A stretch of DNA of 32,796 nt, taken from positions 76,426-109,221 of the forward strand of contig JAKALB010000001.1 of the NCBI GenBank assembly GCA_021813365.1, given 5' to 3'. The notes beneath the pieces are model-generated. The model searched no databases, had not been told where the DNA came from, and was given only the letters and a program-made list of their open reading frames with translations. Source of the DNA: Pseudomonadota bacterium. GTDB taxonomy: Bacteria; Pseudomonadota; Alphaproteobacteria; Rhodobacterales; Rhodobacteraceae. Both the position numbers and the translations under genes were made by a program. Shown in pieces: positions 24,553 to 32,486 of this stretch (the first letter of the stretch is position 1; every line of letters starts with the position of its first letter).

Positions 24553-24570
24553 CACGCGTGTTACGCCGCG
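24553..24570. repeat. Second copy of the 18-nt palindrome half after pip
   Basis: CACGCGTGTTACGCCGCG is identical to 22705-22722. It starts 8 nt after the pip stop and is preceded by GGGGCGCCCC, itself a 10-bp palindrome that overlaps the last base of that stop. Confidence 0.8.
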
Positions 24571-24759
24571 TATGCCATTGAAATCATTATATATCGCCCC
24601 TCCCAGTTCATTTTCGGTTAACCACGATTCGCCCCAGGGCCGCGACCATCGGCTGGACAGGGAGGCCGGCTGGACAGAAAGGCGGCCGTCCTGCATGGTG
24701 CGGCAGAGCCGGCGCCACGACCGGCAAGCGGGACGGGTGACCGGGTGGAGCGACAGTGG

Positions 24760-25872
24760 ATGAGGGTGGCCAGCGCCCTGGGGCTGGCCGGGGCGCTGGT
24801 CGGTCCCGCACCGGCGCCCGCGCAGGAGGCGCGCAGTTTCACCGCCGAGGGCACCGATACTGTCTATGGCCTGGGCGCGCGGCATCTGGCGATGGGCGGC
24901 ACGGGCACCGCCACGGCGGATGACACCTACGCGCTATACTACAACCCCGCCAACCTGGCCGGGATCGACCGGCCCCTGGCCACGGCGGGCCGGCAACTGA
25001 ATGCCACGCTGCGGCCCTACAGCTTTGTCGGCCTGGCAGTGCCCCTGGGATTTGCCCGCGACCTGGGCCTGGACGCGACCATGGCCCTGGGCCGATACCC
25101 GCGCGTTCATGCCCATTCCACCGGCGCCTATGCCGCGGACGATTTCGAGAGCATCTTTCTGCACTATCTGCTGCCCAATCTTGGAGAGGATTTCGACGGC
25201 GAGATCGATTCCAAGACGCTGGTGAACCGGCTGGCGCTGGGCTTCACGCCCCTGGCGCTGCCCGGGGTAAGCCTGGGTCTGAATCTGGATGTGATCGACT
25301 GCCGCACCAACACCTGCGGGGTCAGGACCGACACGGTCTATTCCGTCCATGCGACGGCGGTCAGCCATGGCGTTTCGGCCAGCTGGCGACCGAGCGACCG
25401 GCTGACCCTTGGTGCAATGGTGGCCGATGTCAGCCCTGGGCTGAACATCACTTCGGTCGTGACCGACGCAACGGGATCGACGGTCGAGCATTGGCAATCG
25501 CAGCTGCCGATGCGGATGGCGATCGAAGGTGCCTGGCGGCTGCGCGACGACCTGCTGCTGGCCTTTGGGGCGCAGCGTCTGTCGGGGCATTACGGCGATT
25601 ATGACATGCGGATCGACACGCTGCATTTCGGCGCGGAATGGCAATCGGGCGGGGCCTGGGTGCTGCGCGCCGGGGCCTGGGCGCCGGTGACGGTGCAGTC
25701 AAGCCGACTGGATGCACCCCCGCTGCCAATTCCGGCGGTGCCAACCATCGGGGCGGGCTGGCACCGAGGCCCGATCTCTGCCGATCTGGCGGTCTTTGCC
25801 CATCCGGCCGATTCGCTTTCGGAAGACCGCCCGGTACTGGCCGAGGAATTCACTCTGACCTGGCGGTTCTGA
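24760..25872 (+). CDS. FadL/PorV-like outer-membrane beta-barrel protein
   Basis: A 370-aa exported beta-barrel candidate. A signal peptide (ASALGLAGALVGPAPAPAQEA) is followed by LGARHLAMGGTGTATADDTYALYYNPANLAG, the hallmark opening of the FadL/PorV-type (also annotated TraF_2/UPF0164) outer-membrane superfamily. The rest shows alternating strands, and the protein ends TWRF with the terminal Phe expected for outer-membrane targeting. Two cysteines in CRTNTC may form a short disulfide loop. The ligand is unknown; FadL relatives move hydrophobic compounds, so any lipid or aromatic role is inference. ATG 24760 has GGAG about 9 nt upstream; a GTG at 24745 is in frame. Confidence 0.85.
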   Translation: MRVASALGLAGALVGPAPAPAQEARSFTAEGTDTVYGLGARHLAMGGTGTATADDTYALYYNPANLAGIDRPLATAGRQLNATLRPYSFVGLAVPLGFARDLGLDATMALGRYPRVHAHSTGAYAADDFESIFLHYLLPNLGEDFDGEIDSKTLVNRLALGFTPLALPGVSLGLNLDVIDCRTNTCGVRTDTVYSVHATAVSHGVSASWRPSDRLTLGAMVADVSPGLNITSVVTDATGSTVEHWQSQLPMRMAIEGAWRLRDDLLLAFGAQRLSGHYGDYDMRIDTLHFGAEWQSGGAWVLRAGAWAPVTVQSSRLDAPPLPIPAVPTIGAGWHRGPISADLAVFAHPADSLSEDRPVLAEEFTLTWRF

Positions 25873-26032
25873 GGCGGCGCGCCTCTGACAGATGCGGCCC
25901 CCCCCTGCGCCACCTGCCGCTGCGCCGGCGCAACGGCAATCGGAGGGCCTTGCGTTCCGCCGGGCAGGCCGCCAGACGGGCCGCTCTGCCCCGGGCCGGA
26001 GGCGGCCGGCGCAGCGCGGGCAAACTGCCCTA

Positions 26033-26060
26033 TTGCGCCGGCCCCTGCATCGCCCTATAT
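26033..26060 (+). promoter_or_regulatory. Candidate promoter of the rimP-nusA-infB operon
   Basis: TTGCGC (26033-26038) and CTATAT (26055-26060) are 16 nt apart, giving a leader of about 85 nt before the rimP TTG. The remaining upstream gap (25873-26032) is very GC-rich and shows no convincing gene or RNA. Confidence 0.5.
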
Positions 26061-26076
26061 CCGCCCTAACAGCAGT

Positions 26077-26095
26077 TTCAGGGTCCAAACCTGAA
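26077..26095 (+). promoter_or_regulatory. First leader hairpin upstream of rimP
   Basis: TTCAGG and CCTGAA pair with a 7-nt loop (GTCCAAA). Bases 26081-26086 (GGGTCC) can alternatively pair with 26114-26119 of the following terminator-like stem. Confidence 0.45.
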
Positions 26096-26112
26096 GCGAC
26101 CGAAGCGCGCGG

Positions 26113-26133
26113 CGGGCCTGTGGGCCCGTTTTT
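26113..26133 (+). terminator. Intrinsic-terminator-like attenuator just before rimP
   Basis: CGGGCC/GGCCCG with the loop TGTG and a run of five T residues, ending 19 nt before the rimP start. Placed between the candidate promoter and the first gene, it would reduce read-through into the operon unless antiterminated. Confidence 0.6.
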
Positions 26134-26152
26134 CATTTCCGGGGGTTCCCTC

Positions 26153-26800
26153 TTGTCCGATCTGGTTGCCAAGACCGCCATCGACCGCCGCCTGGCCGAC
26201 ATCGTCAGGCCGGTGATCGAGGGCATGGGATTCGAGCTGATCCGCATCCGCCTGATGGGCGGCGCGACGCGGACGTTGCAGATCATGGCCGACCGCCCCG
26301 AAGGCGGGATCGAGGTCGACGAATGCGGCGAGATTTCCATTGCTGTCTCGGCGGTTCTGGATGTGGAGGATCCGATCGAGGAAAACTACGTGCTGGAAGT
26401 ATCCAGCCCGGGCATCGACCGGCCACTGACCCGGCTGAAGGATTTCGAGATCTGGAAAGGCTGGGAAGCCAGGATCGAGACCACCGAGCTGATCGACGGT
26501 CGGCGGCGGTTCAAGGGCCATCTTTCGGGTGTGGAGGGCGATGAAGTGCTGCTGGCTCTGCAAGAGGGCAAGGACGAGATCACGATCGGGCTGAAATTCG
26601 AATGGCTGAGCGATGCCAAGCTGATCCTGACCGACGAACTGATCACGGAAATGCTGCGTCAGAAAAAGGCGAGCGGCGCGATTGCCGACACCGGCGAAGT
26701 GGATGAGAGCCAGTTCGACGCGATCGAAGACGACGAAGATGACAGCGACGACGACGGTGAGGCCGAGGCCGACTCGACCCGCCCCCCCACCAAACACTGA
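26153..26800 (+). CDS. rimP: Ribosome maturation factor RimP
   Basis: A 215-aa 30S ribosome assembly factor. The typical two-domain RimP is visible: an N-terminal alpha/beta domain ([38 protein letters not shown]) and the block [20 protein letters not shown] leading into the C-terminal SH3-like beta barrel. A long acidic tail (about residues 185-208, rich in Asp and Glu) is typical of Rhodobacterales versions. No suitable ATG exists: the start is TTG 26153, with GGGGG 7 nt upstream, giving the family's [14 protein letters not shown] opening. It is the first gene of the rimP-nusA-ylxR-infB operon and has an attenuator-like hairpin just upstream. Confidence 0.93.
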   Translation: MSDLVAKTAIDRRLADIVRPVIEGMGFELIRIRLMGGATRTLQIMADRPEGGIEVDECGEISIAVSAVLDVEDPIEENYVLEVSSPGIDRPLTRLKDFEIWKGWEARIETTELIDGRRRFKGHLSGVEGDEVLLALQEGKDEITIGLKFEWLSDAKLILTDELITEMLRQKKASGAIADTGEVDESQFDAIEDDEDDSDDDGEAEADSTRPPTKH

Positions 26801-26817
26801 TTCCCTGGGAGTGAGAC

Positions 26818-28425
26818 ATGGCCATCACCTCTGCCAACCAGCTTGAACTTCTGCAGACCGCCGAGGCGGTCGCGCGCGAGAAGATGATCGACCCGGATCT
26901 GGTGATCCAGGCGATGGAGGACAGCCTCGCCCGGGCGGCGAAGTCGCGCTATGGCGCCGACATGGACATCCGCGTGAAGATCGACCGCAAGACGGGTCGC
27001 GCCAGCTTTACCCGGGTGCGCACCGTGGTCGAGGATGAGGCGCTGGAAAACCACCATGCGCAACTGACGGTCAGCCAGGCCAGGGCCTATCTGCCCGATC
27101 CGAAGGTGGGCGACGAGATCGTCGACGAGGTGCCGCCGGTGGAACTGGGCCGCATCGCCGCGCAAAGTGCCAAGCAGGTGATCCTGCAGAAGGTGCGAGA
27201 GGCCGAGCGCGACCGCCAGTACGAGGAATTCAAGGACCGCAAGGGCACGATCATCAACGGCGTGGTCAAGCGCGAGGAATACGGCAACATCATCGTCGAC
27301 ATCGGCCGGGGCGAAGGCATCCTGCGCCGGAACGAGAAGATCGGCCGCGAGGCCTATCGCCCGAACGACCGAATCCGCTGCTACATCAAGGATGTGCGGC
27401 GTGAGACCCGCGGTCCGCAGGTGTTCCTGAGCCGCACCGATCCGCAATTCATGGCGGAACTGTTCAAGATGGAAGTGCCGGAAATCTATGACGGCATCAT
27501 CGAGATCAAGGCCGTGGCCCGCGATCCGGGCAGCCGGGCGAAGATCGCCGTCATCAGCTATGACAACGCCATCGACCCGGTGGGGGCTTGCGTCGGGATG
27601 CGTGGCAGCCGGGTGCAGGCCGTGGTCAACGAGTTGCAGGGCGAAAAGATCGACATCATTCCCTGGAACCAGGATCAGGCGACGTTCCTGGTGAACGCCC
27701 TGCAACCCGCGGAAGTCTCGAAGGTCGTGATCGACGAGGAAGCCGGCAAGATCGAGGTGGTGGTGCCGGACGATCAGCTGAGTCTGGCCATCGGCCGGCG
27801 CGGGCAGAACGTGCGCCTGGCCAGCCAGCTGACCGGTCTGGATATTGATATCATGACGGAATCCGACGAAAGCGCCCGCCGTCAGATCGAGTTCGCCGAG
27901 CGCACCAAGCTGTTCATGGACACGCTGGACGTGGACGAGATGATGGCGCAGCTGCTGGTCTCGGAGGGCTTCACCTCGCTGGAGGAAGTGGCCTATGTCG
28001 ACACCGACGAGCTGTTGTCGATCGGCGGCTTCGACGAAGGCACGGCCGGCGAACTGCAGGCACGGGCGCGCGACTATCTGGAGGCCGCCAATGCCAAGGC
28101 GCTGGAAAACGCCCGGGCGCTGGGTGCCGAGGAAGATCTGATCAACTTCGAAGGGCTGACGCCGCAGATGGTGGAAGCCCTGGCCAAGGACGGCATCAAG
28201 ACGCTGGAAGACTTTGCGACCTGCGCCGACTGGGAGCTGGCCGGAGGCTGGACCACCGAGAACGGCCAGCGCAAGAAGGATGACGGCCTGCTGGAGAAGT
28301 TCGACGTCAGCCTGGAAGAGGCGCAGAACATGATCATGACCGCGCGGGTCATGCTGGGCTGGGTGGACCCGACCGAGCTGACCGGCGCTGCCGAAGCGCA
28401 AGCCGGCGAGAAGGCCGAGGCCTGA
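26818..28425 (+). CDS. nusA: Transcription termination/antitermination factor NusA
   Basis: A 535-aa NusA. An N-terminal RNA polymerase-binding domain occupies about 1-130, the S1 domain about 142-206 (GTIINGVVKREEYGNIIVD), KH1 about 235-300 with the GACVGMRGSR loop, and KH2 about 302-370 with AIGRRGQNVR (324-333). Two C-terminal helix-hairpin-helix-like repeats follow (near SEGFTSLEEVAYV and EGLTPQMVEALAKDGIKTLED). It binds the elongating polymerase and controls pausing, termination and antitermination. The ATG at 26818 follows GGGAGTGAG. In E. coli NusA represses its own operon; the leader hairpins here could support a similar loop, which is inference. Confidence 0.98.
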   Translation: MAITSANQLELLQTAEAVAREKMIDPDLVIQAMEDSLARAAKSRYGADMDIRVKIDRKTGRASFTRVRTVVEDEALENHHAQLTVSQARAYLPDPKVGDEIVDEVPPVELGRIAAQSAKQVILQKVREAERDRQYEEFKDRKGTIINGVVKREEYGNIIVDIGRGEGILRRNEKIGREAYRPNDRIRCYIKDVRRETRGPQVFLSRTDPQFMAELFKMEVPEIYDGIIEIKAVARDPGSRAKIAVISYDNAIDPVGACVGMRGSRVQAVVNELQGEKIDIIPWNQDQATFLVNALQPAEVSKVVIDEEAGKIEVVVPDDQLSLAIGRRGQNVRLASQLTGLDIDIMTESDESARRQIEFAERTKLFMDTLDVDEMMAQLLVSEGFTSLEEVAYVDTDELLSIGGFDEGTAGELQARARDYLEAANAKALENARALGAEEDLINFEGLTPQMVEALAKDGIKTLEDFATCADWELAGGWTTENGQRKKDDGLLEKFDVSLEEAQNMIMTARVMLGWVDPTELTGAAEAQAGEKAEA

Positions 28426-29054
28426 TGAGCCGAGGCGGCGCCAGGGCAGATGCGGGCGAACCGGAACGCAAGTGCATCGTTTCGGGGGAAAGCCGGCCAA
28501 AGGCCGGACTGATCCGCTTTGTCGTGGCGCCGGATGGCCGGGTGGTGCCCGATGTGGCCGGCAAGCTGCCGGGGCGGGGGATCTATGTCGAAGCCTCGCG
28601 CCAGGCGCTGGACACGGCGGTGAGGAAGAAGCTGTTCGCCAAGGCGGCGCGGGCGCAGGTGACGGTGCCCGACGGCGTTGCGGATCTGGTGGAGAGCCTG
28701 GTGCTGCGGCGCGTGATCGACAGCCTGTCGATGGCGCGCAAGGCGGGGCAGGCGGTGACCGGCCTGGAAAAGGTCAAGGAATGGCTGGTGGGGGGCAAGG
28801 CGCATGTGCTGGTTCAGGCCATGGACGGTTCCCCGCGTGAGAAGGCGCGGCTGCGGGCTCCGGCGGGGGGGCATGTCACATGCCTGACGGCAGGGGAAAT
28901 CGGTTTGGCTTTCGGGCGCGAACGTGCGATACACGCCGCGCTTGCCGCTGGTGGACTCGCAGAACGTGTTATAGAGGAAGCGGCGAGATTGGCCGGGCTG
29001 CGCCCTCTGGATGCGCCCGGGCAGGATGGCGGTGATGCCGCCTTGAAGGATTGA
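28425..29054 (+). CDS. ylxR: YlxR-domain (DUF448) RNA-binding protein with L7Ae-like C-terminus
   Basis: A 209-aa protein commonly annotated as RNA-binding and found between nusA and infB in alphaproteobacteria. Residues 1-95 are the YlxR (DUF448) domain, with RKCIVSGE at 15-22 and the basic GRGIYV motif at 50-55. Residues about 95-190 look like a ribosomal L7Ae-type domain ([33 protein letters not shown]). The protein joins in one polypeptide two domains that are separate proteins, YlxR and YlxQ, in Bacillus. The start ATG overlaps the nusA stop (TGATG). Precise function is unknown; a link to ribosome or RNase P biology is known only for other species. Confidence 0.92.
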   Translation: MSRGGARADAGEPERKCIVSGESRPKAGLIRFVVAPDGRVVPDVAGKLPGRGIYVEASRQALDTAVRKKLFAKAARAQVTVPDGVADLVESLVLRRVIDSLSMARKAGQAVTGLEKVKEWLVGGKAHVLVQAMDGSPREKARLRAPAGGHVTCLTAGEIGLAFGRERAIHAALAAGGLAERVIEEAARLAGLRPLDAPGQDGGDAALKD

Positions 29055-29062
29055 TAGGACGC

Positions 29063-31645
29063 ATGAGCGATACTGACGGCAAGAAACCCCTTACGCTGGG
29101 CGGCGCCCCCCGTTCCGGCCAGGTGAAGCAGAGCTTCAGCCACGGCCGGACGAAAAGCGTCGTGGTCGAGGTCAAGCGCAAGCTGCAAGTGACCCCGGCC
29201 AAGCCCGCAGGGGCGGCTGCTTCGCCCGCCGGGGCAGGGGCCGGCACGGCACAATCGCGTCTGGGCGATCCGTCCAAGCGCCCCGCCGGGATTTCCGACG
29301 CCGAGATGGAGCGCCGCCTGGCCGCGCTGCGTGCCGCCAAGGCGCGCGAGGCAGAAGACAATGCCCGCCGCGCCGAAGAGGAAAGGCAGCGCGAGGAAGA
29401 GCGGCTGCGCAAGCGCGAGGAAGCCGATGCCAGGGAACGGGAAGCCCGCGCCGCCGAGGCGGCAGCCCGCGCCAAGGCCGAGGAGGAAGGGCGTCTGAAG
29501 GCCGAGGCGGAAGCCAGGGCGCGCAACGCGGAAGAGGCCAGGAAGGCCCCGGCCGGATCGCCGCGCGCGGAAGCCGCCGCGCCGGCCGCGGGCCGTCCGG
29601 CCGCGGGCCGCCCTGCTGGCGAAGGCGGCCAGACGGCCGCCGACCGCGGCGGCCCGGCCCGGCCGAATGCCCTGCCGCAGCGCAAGACCGACCGCGAGCG
29701 CGAAGAGCGCGACCGCGCGGCCAAGGCCAAGGGCGGCGAGGAAGGCCGCCGCGCCGGCAAGCTGACCCTTTCGGATGCGATTTCGGATGAAGGTGGCCGG
29801 CAGCGCAGCCTGGCCGCGATGAAGCGCAAGCAGGAAAAGGCCAGGGCGAAGGCCCTGGGCTTTGGCCACAAGGCGGAAAAGCAGGTGCGCGACGTGCAGT
29901 TGCCCGAAGCGATCACCGTGGCCGAACTGGCCAACCGGATGGCCGAACGCAGCGCCGATGTGGTGAAGGCGCTGATGAAGATGGGCATGATGGTCACGGC
30001 CAACCAGTCCATCGACGCCGACACCGCCGAACTGGTGATCGAGGAATTCGGCCACCGCGCGATTCGGGTGACGGATGCCGATGTCGAGCAGGCCATCGAC
30101 ACGGTGAAGGACAGGGCCGAGGATCTGAAGCCGCGCCCGCCGATCGTGACGATCATGGGCCACGTCGACCACGGCAAGACCAGCCTGCTGGACGCGATTC
30201 GCAAGACCAACGTCGTGTCGGGCGAAGCCGGCGGGATCACCCAGCACATCGGTGCCTATCAGGTGAAGACGCCGAACGGTCAGCTTGTCACCTTCCTGGA
30301 TACGCCCGGCCACGCGGCCTTTACCTCGATGCGGGCGCGTGGCGCCCAGGTCACGGATATCGTGATCCTGGTGGTGGCGGCCGACGATTCGGTCATGCCG
30401 CAGACCGTCGAGGCGATTGCCCATGCCAAGGCGGCCAAGGTTCCGGTGATCGTGGCGATCAACAAGGTCGACAAATACGAAGCCGACCCGGACCGTGTGC
30501 GGACTCAGCTGCTGCAGCACGACATCGTGGTGGAAAAGATGTCGGGCGACGTGCAGGACGTGGAGGTCTCGGCCAAGACCGGGCAGGGGTTGGACAACCT
30601 GCTGGAGGCGATCAGCCTGCAGGCGGAAATCCTGGAACTGCGGGCCAACCCGAACCGGTCGGCCAGCGGGACGGTGATCGAAGCCAAGCTCGACACGGGC
30701 CGCGGCCCGGTGGCGACGGTGCTGGTGCAGAACGGCACGCTGCGGAAGGGCGACATCTTTGTCGTGGGTGAGCAGTGGGGCAAGGTCCGCGCGCTGGTCA
30801 ATGACCGGGGCCAGACCGTCACGGAAGCCGGGCCTTCGGTGCCGGTGGAGGTGCTGGGCCTGTCGGGTCCGCCCTCGGCCGGCGACACGCTGAACGTCGT
30901 GGAGACTGAAGCCCAGGCGCGCGAGATCGCGGATTACCGCGAGAAGGCGACCAAGGACAAGCGTGCCGCAGTGGGTGCGGCCACCACGCTGGAACAACTG
31001 ATGGCCAAGGCCAAGGCGGACCAGTCGGTGGCGGAACTGCCGCTGATCGTGAAGGGCGACGTGCAAGGCTCGACCGAGGCGATCGTGCAGGCGCTGGAGA
31101 AGATCGGCAACGACGAGGTGCGCGTGCGCATCCTGCATTCGGGTGTCGGTGCGATCACCGATACGGATGTGGGCCTGGCCGAAGCCAGCAACGTGCCGAT
31201 CATCGGATTCAACGTGCGGGCCAATGCCACCGCGCGGGCCAATGCCCAGCAGAAGGGCGTGGAGATCCGGTATTACTCGATCATCTACGACCTGATCGAA
31301 GACATCAAGAAAGCCGCCAGCGGCCTCTTGAAGGCCGAAGTGCGCGAGACCTTCATCGGCTATGCCAAGGTTCTGGAGGTCTTCAAGATCACCGGGGTCG
31401 GCAATGTCGCGGGCTGTCTGGTGACCGAAGGCGTGGCCCGGCGTTCGGCCGGGGTGCGTCTGTTGCGCGACAACGTGGTGATCCACGAGGGCACGCTGAA
31501 GACGCTGAAACGCTTCAAGGATGAGGTGAAGGAAGTGCCGATGGGTCAGGAATGCGGCATGGCGTTCGAACGCTATGAGGATATCCGCAAGGACGACGTC
31601 ATCGAAATCTTCGAGCGCGAGGAAATCCAGCGCAAGCTGGATTGA
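29063..31645 (+). CDS. infB: Translation initiation factor IF-2
   Basis: An 860-aa IF-2, the GTPase that places initiator tRNA on the 30S subunit. The N-terminal third is charged and low complexity (an Ala/Arg/Glu coiled-coil region and a Pro/Ala/Gly linker). An IF2_N-like module follows at about 270-320 ([31 protein letters not shown]). The G domain has GHVDHGKT at 366-373, DTPGH at 413-417 and NKVD at 467-470, and is followed by domains II, III and IV. ATG 29063 has AGGA just upstream and lies 8 nt after the ylxR-like stop, so the four genes look like one transcription unit ending at the strong terminator. A TTG at 29051 is less likely. Confidence 0.98.
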   Translation: MSDTDGKKPLTLGGAPRSGQVKQSFSHGRTKSVVVEVKRKLQVTPAKPAGAAASPAGAGAGTAQSRLGDPSKRPAGISDAEMERRLAALRAAKAREAEDNARRAEEERQREEERLRKREEADAREREARAAEAAARAKAEEEGRLKAEAEARARNAEEARKAPAGSPRAEAAAPAAGRPAAGRPAGEGGQTAADRGGPARPNALPQRKTDREREERDRAAKAKGGEEGRRAGKLTLSDAISDEGGRQRSLAAMKRKQEKARAKALGFGHKAEKQVRDVQLPEAITVAELANRMAERSADVVKALMKMGMMVTANQSIDADTAELVIEEFGHRAIRVTDADVEQAIDTVKDRAEDLKPRPPIVTIMGHVDHGKTSLLDAIRKTNVVSGEAGGITQHIGAYQVKTPNGQLVTFLDTPGHAAFTSMRARGAQVTDIVILVVAADDSVMPQTVEAIAHAKAAKVPVIVAINKVDKYEADPDRVRTQLLQHDIVVEKMSGDVQDVEVSAKTGQGLDNLLEAISLQAEILELRANPNRSASGTVIEAKLDTGRGPVATVLVQNGTLRKGDIFVVGEQWGKVRALVNDRGQTVTEAGPSVPVEVLGLSGPPSAGDTLNVVETEAQAREIADYREKATKDKRAAVGAATTLEQLMAKAKADQSVAELPLIVKGDVQGSTEAIVQALEKIGNDEVRVRILHSGVGAITDTDVGLAEASNVPIIGFNVRANATARANAQQKGVEIRYYSIIYDLIEDIKKAASGLLKAEVRETFIGYAKVLEVFKITGVGNVAGCLVTEGVARRSAGVRLLRDNVVIHEGTLKTLKRFKDEVKEVPMGQECGMAFERYEDIRKDDVIEIFEREEIQRKLD

Positions 31646-31680
31646 CCCGGGCGCAGGACAAGCGGATTGGGCAAGCGCAA

Positions 31681-31709
31681 AAGGCCGGGCGGCAGCGCCC
31701 GGCCCTTTT
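31681..31709. terminator. Bidirectional rho-independent terminator after infB
   Basis: A 9-bp stem GGCCGGGCG/CGCCCGGCC with the loop GCAG is followed by CTTTTC on the plus strand. On the minus strand the same hairpin runs into TTTTG. It therefore serves infB and the convergent 53-aa gene (stop at 31714). Confidence 0.9.
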
Positions 31710-31713
31710 CATG

Positions 31714-31875
31714 TCACGTCGCGGCGGCGGCAGGCTCGCTGCGCATCGCCTGCGGGACCGGTTTGCCGACGAAAGTGTCGGCGCCCACCTGGACGACGAT
31801 CTTGCCATCGGCAAGCTGGGCCACGAACAGGCCCTGAACCGCAACACAGGAACCGATGGTGATGGTGCGCAGCAC
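31714..31875 (-). CDS. Small conserved-looking protein, 53 aa, GTG start
   Basis: This short gene has no obvious ATG. It starts with GTG at 31875, and on the minus strand GGGGG lies about 7 nt before that codon, a good ribosome-binding site. The 53-aa product begins Leu-Arg-Thr-Ile-Thr-Ile-Gly-Ser-Cys after the initiator Met and continues with alternating hydrophobic strands (VAVQGLFVAQLADGKIVVQV, then GADTFVGKPVP), suggesting a compact beta-sheet fold, and ends in an Ala-rich tail. No signal or membrane helix is seen. I believe similar short proteins recur in Rhodobacterales genomes, but the function is unknown. A terminator that fits this strand lies just past its stop, and a nested inverted repeat lies upstream. 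Confidence 0.75.
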   Translation of the reverse strand: MLRTITIGSCVAVQGLFVAQLADGKIVVQVGADTFVGKPVPQAMRSEPAAAAT

Positions 31876-31931
31876 GACAATTCCCCCGCCCTCAGATGCG
31901 CCCCGCCCGCTGGAGCAGCGCCTGGATTGCT

Positions 31932-31976
31932 ACAATTTACGGGTTAATCAAAGATTAATGTCCAGTGCGAAATTGT
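31932..31976 (-). promoter_or_regulatory. Nested inverted repeats, candidate operator/promoter of the 53-aa gene
   Basis: An inner TTAATC-AAA-GATTAA palindrome (31944-31958) lies within an outer ACAATTT / AAATTGT pair (31932-31938, 31970-31976). The segment is AT-rich for this genome and sits 57-101 nt upstream of the GTG of the small gene. No other gene lies between 31876 and 32010. Confidence 0.45.
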
Positions 31977-32010
31977 CGCAAGGCGCCGGTGGCCGGGTCT
32001 GCGGCGGGTG

Positions 32011-32409
32011 TCAGAGCCAGTCGCGAAGGATCGGGATGAGCGGCAGGTCGGCAGGCGGCATCGGATAGTCCTTCAGCGCGTTCGGGCGCACCCAGGCCAG
32101 GGTCTGGCCTTCATGCGGCCTGGGCGTGCCTTGCCAGCGGCGGCAGGCGAAGAGCGGCATCAGCAAGTGGAACGTGTCATAGGCATGGCTGGCGAAGGTC
32201 AGCGGCGCCAGACAGGACGACCAGGTGTCGATGCCCAGTTCCTCGCGCAGCTCGCGGATCAGCGCGGCCTCGGGCGTTTCGCCGGCTTCGACCTTGCCGC
32301 CGGGAAATTCCCACAGGCCCGCCATGGACTTGCCCGGCGGGCGCTGGGCCAGCAGCACGCGGCCGTCCGGGTCGATCAGGGCGACGGCAGAGACGAGAAG
32401 CAGGGGCAT
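32011..32409 (-). CDS. mutT: MutT-type Nudix hydrolase (8-oxo-dGTP diphosphatase-like)
   Basis: A 132-aa Nudix protein. The Nudix box GX5EX7REUXEEXGU is complete from Gly38 to Ile60, with catalytic Glu residues at 53, 56 and 57. The block [14 protein letters not shown] and the short size fit the MutT/CTP pyrophosphohydrolase group that removes 8-oxo-dGTP from the nucleotide pool and so prevents A-C transversions; related Nudix enzymes cannot be excluded. ATG 32409 has AGGAG about 10 nt upstream and gives the normal [19 protein letters not shown] opening; the longer open frame to 32478 adds Gly/Pro-rich residues across the intergenic hairpin. It lies 76 nt downstream of argJ on the same strand. 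Confidence 0.92.
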   Translation of the reverse strand: MPLLLVSAVALIDPDGRVLLAQRPPGKSMAGLWEFPGGKVEAGETPEAALIRELREELGIDTWSSCLAPLTFASHAYDTFHLLMPLFACRRWQGTPRPHEGQTLAWVRPNALKDYPMPPADLPLIPILRDWL

Positions 32410-32429
32410 CGGCGGGGCTCCTGGCGGCA

Positions 32430-32486
32430 GGTCCGGGGGCGCTTCGCCCCCCGGACCCCCCGAGGATATTTGTGGCAAGATGAAAT
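32430..32486 (-). repeat. Intergenic hairpin plus downstream box between argJ and mutT
   Basis: A near-perfect hairpin (GGTCCGGGGGCG / CGCCCCCCGGACC, one bulged C, 32430-32457) is followed on the plus strand by CCCGAGGATATTTG and AAGATGAA. From memory, this combination recurs in many intergenic regions of Rhodobacterales; it may terminate argJ or be a small repeated element. Confidence 0.5.

Noticed and set aside
24572-24763. 63-aa frame between pip and the FadL-like gene
   Set aside because: No ribosome-binding site or recognisable sequence, and it overlaps the next gene's start region.
25892-26152. Longer rimP start upstream of the TTG
   Set aside because: It would translate the promoter and terminator hairpin into a Pro/Arg-rich extension absent from the RimP family.
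26659-28500. 613-aa open frame antisense to nusA
   Set aside because: Covered by nusA, which has all its domains; the composition is typical of a shadow frame.
28814-31486. 890-aa open frame antisense to infB
   Set aside because: It lies fully within the strongly supported infB gene, has low-complexity His/Arg/Gly-rich composition and no recognisable family; such frames arise from GC-rich codon bias.
31599-31880. 93-aa minus-strand frame after infB
   Set aside because: It overlaps the infB 3' end and the terminator; the 53-aa frame in the same region has a better ribosome-binding site and composition.
31642-31947. 101-aa plus-strand frame after infB
   Set aside because: It would translate through the infB terminator and has no ribosome-binding site or recognisable sequence.
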